A stretch of DNA of 64,000 nucleotides from Stenotrophomonas rhizophila (GCF_007667275.1 NZ_VDQT01000001.1:620001-684000), one strand, 5' to 3'; positions 54,175-63,501 are shown, counted from the stretch's first letter. A program made the numbers and translations. Notes: generated by a model from the sequence alone, not told the origin.

Positions 54175-55671
54175 ATGCGCTTCATCGAACGCCTCGCCCC
54201 CCTTCGCGCCCAGCCCGGCACCCGCCTCACCGCCGGCCTGGATGACGCCACCCTGGAACGCCTGGCCGCAGGCCACCCGCAGCTGCTGGCCGCCGTGGAG
54301 GCGGGCGCCGCCGAATTCGAGCGCGTCCGCGCCGATCTCGCCGACGTACTGCCGCTGGACGAGCGCGCGCAGGTCGACGCGATGCAGGACGGCTTCGTCA
54401 ATTTCTATGCCGATGACGCGGTCACCCCGTATGTCGCCCTCGCGGCCCGCGGCCCGTGGGTGGTGACGCTCAAAGGCGCGGTGCTGTATGACGCCGGCGG
54501 CTACGGCATGCTCGGCTTCGGCCACACCCCGGAGGCGGTGCTGGAGGCGATGGCCGCCCCGCAGGTGATGGCCAACGTGATGACGCCGAACCTGTCCCAG
54601 CACCGTTTCATCCAGGCCCTGCGCCGCGAGATCGGCCACCGCCGTGGCGGCTGCCCGTATGCCAGGTTCATGTGCCTGAACTCGGGGTCCGAAGCGGTCG
54701 GCCTGGCCGCGCGCATCGCCGACGTCAATGCCAAGCTGCAGACCGACCCGGGCGCCCGCCATGCCGGTTCGAAGATCAAGCGGGTGGTGGTCAAGGGCAG
54801 CTTCCACGGCCGTACCGACCGCCCGGGCCTGTACTCCGATTCCAGCCGCAAGGCTTACATGCAGCACCTGGCCAGCTACCGCGGCGAGGACACCGTGATC
54901 GCCATCGCCCCCTACGACGAGGATGCGTTGAAGCGGGTGTTCGCCGACGCCCAGCAGAACCACTGGTTCATCGAAGCGGTGTTCCTGGAGCCGGTGATGG
55001 GCGAAGGCGACCCCGGTCGCGCCGTACCGCCGTCGTTCTACGCACTGGCGCGCGAGCCGACCCGCCAGCACGGCAGCCTGCTGCTGCTGGATTCGATCCA
55101 GGCCGGCCTGCGCGCGCACGGCGTGCTGTCGATCGTGGATTACCCCGGCTTCGAAGGGCTGGACGCGCCTGACATGGAGACCTATTCCAAGGCCTTGAAT
55201 GCCGCGCAGTACCCGCTGTCGGTGCTGGCGGTGACCGAACATGCCGCGCAGCTGTACCGCAAGGGCATCTACGGCAACACCATGACCAGCAACCCGCGCG
55301 CGCTCGATGTCGCCTGCGCGACGCTGTCGCTGCTCACCCCGGAAGTGCGCGCGAACATCCGCGCGCGGGGCGAGGAAGCCGTGCGCAAGCTGGAACAGCT
55401 CAAGGCCGAGCTGGGCGGGCTGATCACCAAGGTGCAGGGCACCGGGCTGCTGTTCTCGTGCGAGCTGGCCCCGCAGTTCAAGTGCTACGGCACGGGCTCC
55501 ACCGAGGAATGGCTGCGCCACCACGGCATCAACGTGATCCATGGCGGCGAGAACTCGCTGCGCTTCACCCCGCACTTCGGCATCGACAGCGAAGAGCTGG
55601 ACCTGCTGGTCGGCCTGGTAGGCCGCGCGCTGAAGGAAGGCCCGCACCGCGAGCAGACCCAGGCGGCCTGA
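54175..55671 (+). CDS. Class III PLP-dependent aminotransferase of unknown substrate
   Basis: This 498-residue fold-type I aminotransferase has NSGSEAVGLAARIADV (cofactor phosphate loop), FHGRTDRPG, LEPVMGEGDPGRAVPP, the PLP-nitrogen Asp in LLLLDSIQAGLR (where the family usually has DEVQTG), and the Schiff-base Lys in TYSKALNAAQYPLS. An N-terminal extension of about 75 residues precedes the domain. Related enzymes use omega-amino groups (ornithine, GABA, diaminobutyrate). The unusual DSIQAG means the substrate should not be guessed. It has an excellent ribosome-binding site (AGGAG). It stands alone, divergent from queA. Confidence 0.88.
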   Translation: MRFIERLAPLRAQPGTRLTAGLDDATLERLAAGHPQLLAAVEAGAAEFERVRADLADVLPLDERAQVDAMQDGFVNFYADDAVTPYVALAARGPWVVTLKGAVLYDAGGYGMLGFGHTPEAVLEAMAAPQVMANVMTPNLSQHRFIQALRREIGHRRGGCPYARFMCLNSGSEAVGLAARIADVNAKLQTDPGARHAGSKIKRVVVKGSFHGRTDRPGLYSDSSRKAYMQHLASYRGEDTVIAIAPYDEDALKRVFADAQQNHWFIEAVFLEPVMGEGDPGRAVPPSFYALAREPTRQHGSLLLLDSIQAGLRAHGVLSIVDYPGFEGLDAPDMETYSKALNAAQYPLSVLAVTEHAAQLYRKGIYGNTMTSNPRALDVACATLSLLTPEVRANIRARGEEAVRKLEQLKAELGGLITKVQGTGLLFSCELAPQFKCYGTGSTEEWLRHHGINVIHGGENSLRFTPHFGIDSEELDLLVGLVGRALKEGPHREQTQAA

Positions 55672-55753
55672 CGGGACCGGGCCGTCCAACCTCCGCGCGC
55701 AACGCGCGCGGGGGGCCATGCGATAATGGGTGGTTTCCAGCAGGGACCCCCAC

Positions 55754-56347
55754 ATGAAATCCATCTGCGTCTACTGCGGCTCCAACGCCGGCAGCAAGCC
55801 CATCTACACCGAACGTGCCATCGCGCTGGGCGACCGCATTGCCCGCGACGGCCTGCGCCTGGTCTATGGCGGCGGCAACGTCGGCCTGATGGGCACCGTG
55901 GCCAATGCCGTGCTGGCCGGCGGTGGCGAAGTCACCGGGGTCATCCCGCAGCAGCTGGCGGACTGGGAAGTGGCCCATCGCGGCTTGACCGAACTGGAGA
56001 TCGTCGGCTCGATGCACGAGCGCAAGTCGCGCATGTTCGACCTCTCCGATGCGTTCGTCGCCCTGCCCGGCGGCTTCGGCACCATGGAAGAGATCTTCGA
56101 GATGCTCACCTGGCGCCAGCTCGGGATCGGCAACAAGCCGTGTGCGTTCCTGGACGTGGACGGTTTCTACGCGCCCCTGATCGGGATGATCGACCGCATG
56201 GTCGAAGAGCGTTTCCTGCATCCGGAACAGCGCGCGGACCTGTGGTACGGCTCGGACATCGACGCGATGCTGGACTGGATGCGCGCCTATGAGCCGGCGC
56301 AGGCGTCCAAGTGGATCGATGAGAAGCGCCGCACGGCGTTGCGCTGA
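55754..56347 (+). CDS. LOG-family protein (cytokinin-type nucleoside monophosphate phosphoribohydrolase)
   Basis: This 197-residue Rossmann-like protein has the LOG signature ALPGGFGTMEEIFEMLTW (PGGxGTxxE, about residues 104-117) and an N-terminal SICVYCGSNAG. Members cleave the N-glycosidic bond of nucleoside 5'-monophosphates. Plant LOG releases free cytokinin, while bacterial members may recycle purine nucleotides. They were formerly annotated as lysine decarboxylases. The start MKSICVYCGS is chosen over an ATG 24 bp upstream. A GATAAT box about 27 nt before the start is a candidate -10. Confidence 0.92.
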   Translation: MKSICVYCGSNAGSKPIYTERAIALGDRIARDGLRLVYGGGNVGLMGTVANAVLAGGGEVTGVIPQQLADWEVAHRGLTELEIVGSMHERKSRMFDLSDAFVALPGGFGTMEEIFEMLTWRQLGIGNKPCAFLDVDGFYAPLIGMIDRMVEERFLHPEQRADLWYGSDIDAMLDWMRAYEPAQASKWIDEKRRTALR

Positions 56348-56352
56348 AACGC

Positions 56353-56406
56353 AGCCGGGCAGAGCCCGGCTCTACGGTAGGCCAGCCGGGCAGAGCCCGG
56401 CTCTAC
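56353..56406 (-). repeat. Two identical SMAG palindromes in direct repeat
   Basis: 56353-56375 and 56384-56406 are identical 23-bp elements (AGCCGGGC-AG-AGCCCGGCT then CTAC) spaced 31 bp start to start. Identity implies recent duplication. They lie between the convergent LOG-family and GGDEF-EAL genes. Confidence 0.85.
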
Positions 56407-56415
56407 GGGGGCCAC

Positions 56416-59298
56416 TCACCCGGTAATGAATGTGTCCATCGGCGCCGGGCGGCCGAGCAGGTAGCCCTGGCCGTAATCGCAGCCCAGCTGCAGCAGCGTT
56501 TCGCGCTGGGCCATGTTCTCGATGCCCTCGCCCACCGTTTCGATGCCCAGCGTGCGCGCCAGCGACAGCACGCCCTGCACCAGCGCGTACGTGCTCTGCA
56601 GGTCCTGGCCATGCAGGCCGGCGATGAAACTCTGATCGATCTTGAGCGTGGAGATCGGGAAGCGGTGCAGGTAGGACAGCGCCGAAAAGCCGGTGCCGAA
56701 ATCATCCAGCTGCACCAGCACGCCGCGTTCGCGCAGCGCCTGCAGGATCCGCAGCGTGCGCGGACCGTCGTCGAGCAGCGCCACTTCGGTGATCTCCAGC
56801 CGCAGCCGGCGCGGGTCGGCACCGGCCGCTTCGATCAGGCCGAACAACCGCGGACTGAAATCGGCCGAACGGAAATGCCGCGGCGACACGTTGACCGAAA
56901 GATAGCCCTCGCCGCCGCGCGCCAGCTGCCCGATCACCTCTTCATACAGCAGCCAGTCGACCTGCTCGATCAGGCCGCTCTCCTCGCCGAGGTCCAGAAA
57001 CGCGCTGGGCAGCAACAGCCCGCGCCGCTCGTGACGCCAGCGCAGCAGCGCTTCGTACCCCACCACCTGGCCGTCGGCGAGGCGCACGATCGGCTGGTAG
57101 TACGGCAGGAAGTCGCGGTTGTTGATCGCGCGGCGCAGGTCCGCTTCCAGGTCCAGGCTGCGCAGCGCCTCTTCGCGCATCGCTTCGTCGAACACCGCCC
57201 AGCGATCCTTGCCCTGCGCCTTGGCGCGGTACATGGCGGCGTCGGCATCGCGCACCATCTCCTCGCCATTGCGGTAGCGCGGGCTCCACATCGCGATGCC
57301 CAGGCTGCCCGACGGGAAAAGCTCGCGGCCCTGCACCCACATCGATTCCTCCAGCGCCACCAGCATGCGCTGCGAGAACTCGCGCGCGGTCTCCAGCCCG
57401 TGCTCGCATTCGAGCAGCAGCGCGAACTCGTCACCGCCCAGGCGGGCCACCACGTCATCGACCCCCACCATCGACACGATGCGCTTGGCCACTTCGACCA
57501 GCATCTGGTCGCCCGCAGCGTGGCCGATGCTGTCATTGACCAGCTTGAACCGGTCCAGGTCCAGGAACAGCACCGCGAAACGCAGCCCGTCGCGCGAGCG
57601 TGCGCGGGCGATCGCGTCTTCCAGGCGGTCGAGCAGGTGCGCGCGGTTGGGCAGTCCGGTCAGCGCGTCGTGCAGGGCCTGGTGGGTCAGGCGCTGCTCG
57701 GCGCGCAGGCGTTCGCCGATCTGGCCGAGCAGCTTGTCGTTCACTTCGGCCAGCTCGCGGGTGCGCTCGTCGACGCGTTTCTCCAGCTCTGCATGCGCGT
57801 TGCGCAGCCGCTCCTGGTCGCGTTGCCTGGCCAGGCCGTTGCCGATGTTCTGTGCCACGAAGGTCAGCAGGCGCTGGTCATGCGCGGTGAAACTGATCTC
57901 CGGCGAATAGCTCTGCACCACGATCACGCCGACCACGTCGTCATCGCTCAGCAGCGGCACGCCCAGCCAGCAGTGCGAGCGCGCGCCGAATTCGTTCACG
58001 CTGCCGGACGCACGCAGCGCGTCGATGTGCTCGCGGGAGGCCAGCAGCGGCTGGCGGTTGCGCACGATGTACTCGGTCAGGCCCATGCTGAAGCGTCGAG
58101 GCGCGCGGGACGGGTTGTATTCGTCCACCGAGTAGACGAACTCCAGCCCGGTGCCGGATTCGTCGACCAGCGCGATGTAGAAATTGCGCGCATCCAGCAG
58201 CGTGCCGACCACGCCGTGGACCTGCACGTAGAACTGGGCGAGGCTTCCGGCGCTCATCGCCATCTCGGCGATGTTGAACAATGCCAGCTGCAGCTTTTCG
58301 GCGCGCCGACGTTCGACCACCTCGTCCTGCAGGCTGTGGTTGGCGCGCTGCAGCTCCAGCGTCCGCCGCTCCACCTGCCGCTCCAGCTGCACCTGCGCCT
58401 GGCGCCGGTCCATCGCGGTGAGGATGTGCTGGGCCACGTAGCCCAGCAACGTGCGGTCCGCTTCGTTGTAGCGCACCCGTCGTTCGTAGCTCTGCACCAC
58501 GATGGCGCCGCAGACCCGGCCGTCGCGCAGCATCGGCACGCCAAGCCAGTCCAGGCTCTCGGGGCCGCGGCTGGGGTCGTATTCGTCGTTCATCGCCGCC
58601 AGCAGCTCGCTGGACGGTCCGCTCAGCGGCTGGCCATGGCGCAGCAGCGCGAAGGTCAGGCTGCGTGGCATTTCGTGTTCTTCGTAGCTGCGGTCGGGGT
58701 CGGCCACGAAGTCATCGCACTGGTCGGCGAAGTACAGGAAGCGGATCCGCCGGCGCACGTCGTCGTACTCGACGATGTAGCAGTTCTGCGCGTACATCAG
58801 CGAATTGAGCACGCGGTGGAAATGCCGCAGCATTTCGGTCATTTCAAGGTCGGCGCCGGCCAGGTCGGCGATTTCGTACAACGCCTGCTGCAGGCGCTTG
58901 GAGTTTTCCAGCGAACGGATCTGCTCGCGTTGCCGGGCCAGCGCCAGCGCATCCTGCAGGCCGCCGCGGGCCACGCCCCACCAGGCGTCGGGCGGGCTTG
59001 CGCCGCCCTCCAGCAGCACATGGATGACCAGCTCCCCGCCCTGGTGCTGCCATCGGTACATCGCGCCGCCCTCGGGATCCGACGGCGGCGAGCGCAGCAG
59101 CGCCTCCAGCAGATCCCGTTCCGGGCCGGCGCCGGGCGGATGGCGCACGCAGCCGTCGCCCAGCGCGGCGTCGATCCAGCCCAGGGTGAGCCGGGCGCCG
59201 GCGGGCAGCAACGCGCACAGCGTCCGCGCGAGCGTCGCCGATACCGCTGCGCCACGATCCTTCTGGCCTGAGGTCGTCACTGCCTGGCTGGACAACAT
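56416..59298 (-). CDS. GAF-GAF-GGDEF-EAL c-di-GMP turnover protein
   Basis: This cytoplasmic protein of about 960 residues has two GAF sensor domains (about 130-290 and 320-480) joined by helical linkers, a diguanylate cyclase domain with an intact site (ARLGGDEFALLLE, about residue 660), and an EAL phosphodiesterase domain. The EAL catalytic set is present: YEALLRW, SVNVSPRHF, LEITEV, DDFGTGFSAL, LKIDQSF and VGEGIEN. Either activity could dominate under GAF control. ATG at 59298 is preferred because AGAAGAG lies 6 nt upstream; ATG at 59304 is the alternative. It is divergent from an ECF sigma factor. Confidence 0.9.
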   Translation of the reverse strand: MLSSQAVTTSGQKDRGAAVSATLARTLCALLPAGARLTLGWIDAALGDGCVRHPPGAGPERDLLEALLRSPPSDPEGGAMYRWQHQGGELVIHVLLEGGASPPDAWWGVARGGLQDALALARQREQIRSLENSKRLQQALYEIADLAGADLEMTEMLRHFHRVLNSLMYAQNCYIVEYDDVRRRIRFLYFADQCDDFVADPDRSYEEHEMPRSLTFALLRHGQPLSGPSSELLAAMNDEYDPSRGPESLDWLGVPMLRDGRVCGAIVVQSYERRVRYNEADRTLLGYVAQHILTAMDRRQAQVQLERQVERRTLELQRANHSLQDEVVERRRAEKLQLALFNIAEMAMSAGSLAQFYVQVHGVVGTLLDARNFYIALVDESGTGLEFVYSVDEYNPSRAPRRFSMGLTEYIVRNRQPLLASREHIDALRASGSVNEFGARSHCWLGVPLLSDDDVVGVIVVQSYSPEISFTAHDQRLLTFVAQNIGNGLARQRDQERLRNAHAELEKRVDERTRELAEVNDKLLGQIGERLRAEQRLTHQALHDALTGLPNRAHLLDRLEDAIARARSRDGLRFAVLFLDLDRFKLVNDSIGHAAGDQMLVEVAKRIVSMVGVDDVVARLGGDEFALLLECEHGLETAREFSQRMLVALEESMWVQGRELFPSGSLGIAMWSPRYRNGEEMVRDADAAMYRAKAQGKDRWAVFDEAMREEALRSLDLEADLRRAINNRDFLPYYQPIVRLADGQVVGYEALLRWRHERRGLLLPSAFLDLGEESGLIEQVDWLLYEEVIGQLARGGEGYLSVNVSPRHFRSADFSPRLFGLIEAAGADPRRLRLEITEVALLDDGPRTLRILQALRERGVLVQLDDFGTGFSALSYLHRFPISTLKIDQSFIAGLHGQDLQSTYALVQGVLSLARTLGIETVGEGIENMAQRETLLQLGCDYGQGYLLGRPAPMDTFITG

Positions 59299-59443
59299 GT
59301 TCATCTCTTCTGGCGCCGGATGCCCGTCGCCTCCCCTGTGCGCCGAGCATACCGCGCAACCCGGGGGGGAATGAAAGGCCTCGACCCCGTTGCCGGCCTT
59401 CGGACGTTCATTGCTGCATGTCCCGCGCCTGGTCGTTACCGTG

Positions 59444-60064
59444 ATGATCGCTGCTGCTCCCACCCTGCCCGGCTATGCGCAGGCGCATCCAGCGCTTACT
59501 CTGTCCGCCGTGGATGCCGCCGCCCTGCCAACCGACGAGTCGCTGATGCTGGCCTGGGCCGCCGGCGACCTGCGTGCCTTCGAGAGCCTGTATGCGCGGC
59601 ACCGCAACCGGCTGTACAGCTTCCTGCTGCGCCAGCTGCGCGACGCGGCGCTGGCCGACGAGATGTTCCAGGACGTCTGGCAGCGGGTGATCGCCGCCCG
59701 CGCCGGCTGGCAGCCCGAAGCGGCCTTCACCACCTGGCTGTTCCGGATCGCCCACAATCGACTCAACGACCACTGGCGGTCGCTGCGCCATCGCCCCGCG
59801 ACGCCAGGCGACGCCGACGAGCGCGTGGCCCGCATGAGCGATCCGCGCACGCCCGAGACCCAGCTGTCCGAGTTCGAACAACGCCGTCGCCTGCAATTGG
59901 CGATGGAGCAGCTGCCCGACGACCAGCGCACCGTGCTGCAGCTGCGACTGGAGCAGGAACTGAGCCTGGAAGAGATCGCGCAGATCACCGGGGTGGGTCG
60001 CGAAACCGTGAAATCGCGGCTGCGCTATGCGATGGATAAACTGCGCGCGGAGTTGAGCCCATGA
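59444..60064 (+). CDS. ECF-type RNA polymerase sigma factor
   Basis: This protein of about 206 residues has a sigma-70 region 2 (LAWAAGDLRAFESLYARH ... TWLFRIAHNRLNDHWR) and region 4 (LEEIAQITGVGRETVKSRL, with the recognition helix). It lacks regions 1.1 and 3, as ECF factors do. The start is uncertain (GTG 59441, ATG 59444 or later); the first about 40 residues are not conserved in such factors. Its stop overlaps the next gene by 4 bp (ATGA). That gene encodes a single-pass membrane protein, the usual sigma/anti-sigma arrangement. Confidence 0.88.
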   Translation: MIAAAPTLPGYAQAHPALTLSAVDAAALPTDESLMLAWAAGDLRAFESLYARHRNRLYSFLLRQLRDAALADEMFQDVWQRVIAARAGWQPEAAFTTWLFRIAHNRLNDHWRSLRHRPATPGDADERVARMSDPRTPETQLSEFEQRRRLQLAMEQLPDDQRTVLQLRLEQELSLEEIAQITGVGRETVKSRLRYAMDKLRAELSP

Positions 60065-61008
60065 ACCGCCACGACCCGCTGAGCCCGGAAGAACGCGAGC
60101 TGGCGCGCCTGCTCGGCCGGCCTGCATCCAGCGCACCGCCGCCGGCGGTGGACGAGGCGGTACTGGCCGCCGCGCGTGCAGCCGTGCAGACGGTGGCCGC
60201 GGCGCCGGACGCCCAGGCAGCCGCTGTGGCAGCCGCTGCAACCGCCCCTGGGGATACCCGCCACGTGCCACGCCGGCGATCGCGCCTCCCTGCGGCCTTT
60301 GGCCTGGCCGCCTCGCTGGTGTTTGCCGTGGGCATCGCCTGGCAGCTCAAGCCGGAGGCGCCGCCGCCGGCCGCGCCGGCTCCCATGGCCAGCGAGGCTG
60401 CGCCTGCTTCGGCGGCGCCGGAAGATGCCGCCGTCGCCGAGGACACCGCCCCGGCACCGCGGGCCGCCGACGCGGCAGCCGCTGCCGCGCCCGAGCGCAT
60501 ACCCGCCACGCCGAAGCCGATACCGGCGCCGCCCCCGGCACCCCCGCCGCCGCGTCCCGCCGCAACGCCGGCCGCCGCGCCAGCGCCTCCCGCACCGATG
60601 GTTGCGCCCGCCGCGCCCGCCCCGCAGCCCGAAAGGGCCGAGGCCGCACCGGCCCCGGCGCTGGACCGCATGGAGGTCGCCGAAAGCCGGGCCAGCGATG
60701 CACGCGAGCGCGCCAAGCTCGCCGCACCTGCCGCACCCAGCGCGCAGGGCGCCCCAGGCGTCATGCGCCGCGCTGCGCCGCCTGCGCCTGCAGCCGCTGC
60801 AACGCAGGGCGCGATGGCGTCGCCGGACGCGCTCACCCAGGCGGTCGATGCCGACGCAACGTTGCCGCGTCGGCAGTGGATCAAGCGCATCCGCGAGCGT
60901 CGCGATGCCGGTGACCTGGAGACCGCGCGCGCCAGCCTGGAACGCTATCTGCAGCATTACCCGGAAGCACGCATACCGGGCGACCTGCGCGCCCTGCTCG
61001 ATCCCTGA
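60061..61008 (+). CDS. Probable membrane-bound anti-sigma partner, Pro/Ala-rich
   Basis: This 315-residue protein has a short cytoplasmic N-terminus (LSPEERELARLLGRP), basic RRRSRLP, and one membrane helix (about 80-100; FGLAASLVFAVGIAWQL). A Pro/Ala-rich periplasmic stretch of about 130 residues follows, then a C-terminal helical piece (RRQWIKRIRERRDAGDLETA). It overlaps the sigma gene by 4 bp. The position and topology suggest that it holds the sigma factor at the membrane until a periplasmic signal arrives. No recognised anti-sigma zinc motif (HxxxCxxC) is visible, so the role is inferred from context. Confidence 0.7.
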   Translation: MNRHDPLSPEERELARLLGRPASSAPPPAVDEAVLAAARAAVQTVAAAPDAQAAAVAAAATAPGDTRHVPRRRSRLPAAFGLAASLVFAVGIAWQLKPEAPPPAAPAPMASEAAPASAAPEDAAVAEDTAPAPRAADAAAAAAPERIPATPKPIPAPPPAPPPPRPAATPAAAPAPPAPMVAPAAPAPQPERAEAAPAPALDRMEVAESRASDARERAKLAAPAAPSAQGAPGVMRRAAPPAPAAAATQGAMASPDALTQAVDADATLPRRQWIKRIRERRDAGDLETARASLERYLQHYPEARIPGDLRALLDP

Positions 61009-61043
61009 GCCGGGCCGTACCCGGCGCAGAGGGTGGCCGGCGC

Positions 61044-61049
61044 TACAAT
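61044..61049 (+). promoter_or_regulatory. -10 box of a probable leaderless promoter for yigZ
   Basis: TACAAT overlaps an in-frame ATG at 61048 and lies 7 nt before the ATG at 61057. Transcription would start at or beside 61057, which favours that start and a leaderless message. Confidence 0.45.
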
Positions 61050-61056
61050 GACGCCG

Positions 61057-61665
61057 ATGCCCGATACGCTCGCCACCACCGTCAGCCACAGCCTGGACAT
61101 CAAACACAGTCGCTTCATCGCGCACGCGTCACCGATCGACGCGCCCGGCGACGCGCTGGCGTTCCTGCAGCAGGTGGCGGTGGCCGACGCCACGCACAAC
61201 TGCTGGGCCTACCGGCATGGCAACGAGTACCGTTCCAGCGACGATGGCGAACCGGCGGGCACCGCTGGTCGCCCGATCCTGGCGGCGATCGATGGCCAGG
61301 GCTTCGACCGGGTGATGGTGGTGGTGATCCGCTGGTACGGCGGCATCAAGCTGGGCGCTGGGGGGTTGGTGCGGGCCTATGGCGGGACCGCCGCCGAATG
61401 CCTGCGCACCGCGCCCCGGCTGCCGCTGGTGGCACTGGCCGAGCTGACCCTGCAGGCCGGCTTCGAGGACCTGGGCGCGCTGCATGCGGCGCTGGCGCTG
61501 CACCTGGCCGACAAGCTGGATGAAACCTTCACCGCGTCCGGGGTGGAACTGCAGGTGCGGCTGCCGGCCGACCAGGTCGACCCGTTGAAAATCCGCCTTC
61601 GTGACGCCACCCGTGATCGTATCCGGGTGCATGCACGCACCGAACCAGGCTTTGCCCATGACTGA
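61057..61665 (+). CDS. yigZ: YigZ/IMPACT-family protein
   Basis: This 202-residue protein has the UPF0029/IMPACT domain: HSRFIAHASPI, ATHNCWAYRHG, SSDDGEPAGTAGRPIL, and VVIRWYGGIKLGAGGLVRAY. A C-terminal DUF1949 domain follows. Eukaryotic IMPACT modulates Gcn2. The bacterial role is unsettled, and the fold is related to EF-G domain IV, suggesting nucleic-acid or ribosome contact. The start MPDTLATT is preferred for its spacing from the TACAAT box. Its end overlaps the ABC exporter gene by 8 bp. Confidence 0.93.
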   Translation: MPDTLATTVSHSLDIKHSRFIAHASPIDAPGDALAFLQQVAVADATHNCWAYRHGNEYRSSDDGEPAGTAGRPILAAIDGQGFDRVMVVVIRWYGGIKLGAGGLVRAYGGTAAECLRTAPRLPLVALAELTLQAGFEDLGALHAALALHLADKLDETFTASGVELQVRLPADQVDPLKIRLRDATRDRIRVHARTEPGFAHD

Positions 61666-63436
61666 TCCACAGACCCCGCCCGTGCCTTCGCCGGCCCCCG
61701 CCCTGCGCCGCCTCGGCAGCCTGGGCACGCTGTGGCCGTTCGTGCGCCGCCACGGCGGGTTGTTCGCCGCCTGGCTGGTGGCGCTGGCAGTGTCTTCGGC
61801 AGCCACGCTGAGCCTGCCGCCGGCGGTCAAGCAGATGATCGACCATGGCTTCAACAGCGACGGGCAGATCAACCGTGCCTTCGCGCTGCTGTTCCTGGTC
61901 GCGGTAGTGCTGGCGCTGGCCACCGCCGCGCGCTTCTTCTTCGTGTCGCTGCTCGGCGAAAAGGTGGTGGCCGACCTGCGCAGCCGCCTGTACGCGCACC
62001 TGATCGCACTGGGCGCCGGATTCCATGACCGCAGCCGCAGCGGCGAGCTGGTGTCGCGCCTGACCGCCGACAGCGAACTGCTGCGCAGCGTGATCGGCTC
62101 CACCATGTCCGTGGCCCTGCGCAGCAGCGTCACGGTGGTGGGCAGCCTGGTGATGCTGTTCGTGACCAGTCCGCGCCTCGCCGCCTGGTCGCTGGTGGGC
62201 ATTCCACTGGCCGTGCTGCCGATCATCATCGGCGCGCGCCGCCTGCGCGGCATTTCGCGCGCGAGCCAGGACCGCATCGCCGACGCCAACAGCCTCGCTG
62301 CGGAAACCCTGGGCGCGGTGCGCACGGTGCAGGCGCATGCGCGCGAGCCGTACGAGCGCGGCCGCTTCAACGCCGCACTGGGCGAATCGATCCGCGCCGC
62401 GCGGCGCCGCATCGCCGCGCAGTCGCTGGTCACCGCCACCGCGATCGTGCTGGTGTTCGGCGCGATCGTGGGCGTGCTGTGGCTGGGCGCGCATGATGTG
62501 ATCGACGGCCGCATGAGCGCCGGCACGCTGGGCCAGTTCGTGCTGTACGCGCTGATCGGCGGCGGCTCGGTCGGGGCGCTGGCCGAAGTCTGGAACGAAC
62601 TGCAGCGCGCCTCCGGTGGCATGGGCCGGATCGCCGAGCTGCTGCAGGAAGAGGTCGAAATCACCCGTCCCGCCGACCCGCTGCCGCTGCCGCAGCCGCT
62701 GCGCGGCGAGATCCGCTTCCAGGACGTGGTCTTCCACTACCCGCAGCGCCCGGATACCGCCGCGCTGGAACATTTCGACCTGCATGTCCGTCCCGGCGAA
62801 ACCGTGGCGCTGGTGGGGCCTTCAGGCGCCGGCAAGAGCACCGTGCTGTCGATGCTGCTGCGGTTCCACGATCCGGCGGCCGGCAGCGTGCAGGTGGACG
62901 GCGTGGACGTGCGCCGGGTCGATCCGGCGGAGCTGCGCGCGCAGATGGCGCTGGTACCGCAGCAGCCCACCCTTTTCGCCAGCAGCGCGCTGGACAACAT
63001 CCGTTACGGCCGGCTGGAAGCCAGCAACGACGAGGTGCAGCGCGCGGCAGCCGCGGCCGAGGCCGACGACTTCCTGCAGGCGCTGCCGGAGGGTTACCTG
63101 AGCGAACTGGGCGAACGCGGAGCGCGCCTGTCCGGTGGCCAGCAGCAACGCATCGCGATCGCACGCGCCCTGCTGAAGGACGCACCCATCCTGCTGCTGG
63201 ACGAAGCCACCAGTGCGCTGGACGCGCAGAGTGAACGCGCGGTGCAGCAGGCGCTGGAACGGCTGATGGCCGGTCGCACCACGCTGGTGATCGCGCACCG
63301 CCTGGCCACCGTGCTCAAGGCCGACCGGATCGTGGTGATGGACCACGGCCGCATCGTGGCGCAGGGCACGCACGCGGAACTGCTGGCCGAAGGCGGGCTG
63401 TACGCTGAACTGGCGAAGCTGCAGTTCATCGATTGA
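61658..63436 (+). CDS. ABC exporter, fused permease/ATPase (MsbA/LmrA-like half transporter)
   Basis: This 592-residue half transporter has six membrane helices in the first about 330 residues (with ALGAGFHDRSRSGELVSRL in the coupling region) and a C-terminal ATPase. The ATPase shows Walker A GPSGAGKST (about residue 389), Q-loop VPQQPTLFASSALDNI, signature RLSGGQQQRIAIARAL, Walker B ILLLDEATSALD and H-loop IAHRLAT. It would work as a homodimer exporting a lipid or hydrophobic compound. The true MsbA gene normally lies beside lpxK, which is not here, so this is a paralogue of unknown substrate. It overlaps yigZ. Confidence 0.92.
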   Translation: MTDPQTPPVPSPAPALRRLGSLGTLWPFVRRHGGLFAAWLVALAVSSAATLSLPPAVKQMIDHGFNSDGQINRAFALLFLVAVVLALATAARFFFVSLLGEKVVADLRSRLYAHLIALGAGFHDRSRSGELVSRLTADSELLRSVIGSTMSVALRSSVTVVGSLVMLFVTSPRLAAWSLVGIPLAVLPIIIGARRLRGISRASQDRIADANSLAAETLGAVRTVQAHAREPYERGRFNAALGESIRAARRRIAAQSLVTATAIVLVFGAIVGVLWLGAHDVIDGRMSAGTLGQFVLYALIGGGSVGALAEVWNELQRASGGMGRIAELLQEEVEITRPADPLPLPQPLRGEIRFQDVVFHYPQRPDTAALEHFDLHVRPGETVALVGPSGAGKSTVLSMLLRFHDPAAGSVQVDGVDVRRVDPAELRAQMALVPQQPTLFASSALDNIRYGRLEASNDEVQRAAAAAEADDFLQALPEGYLSELGERGARLSGGQQQRIAIARALLKDAPILLLDEATSALDAQSERAVQQALERLMAGRTTLVIAHRLATVLKADRIVVMDHGRIVAQGTHAELLAEGGLYAELAKLQFID

Positions 63437-63501
63437 TGACACACCGCTAACGCGGGGGGTCGCATCGTGGCCACGGTCCATGGTTCCGCAGGAGGTGTTG
63501 C

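Noticed and set aside
61658..63436. Assignment of the ABC exporter as MsbA itself
   Set aside because: lpxK and the usual msbA neighbours are absent. Only the general exporter class is supported.
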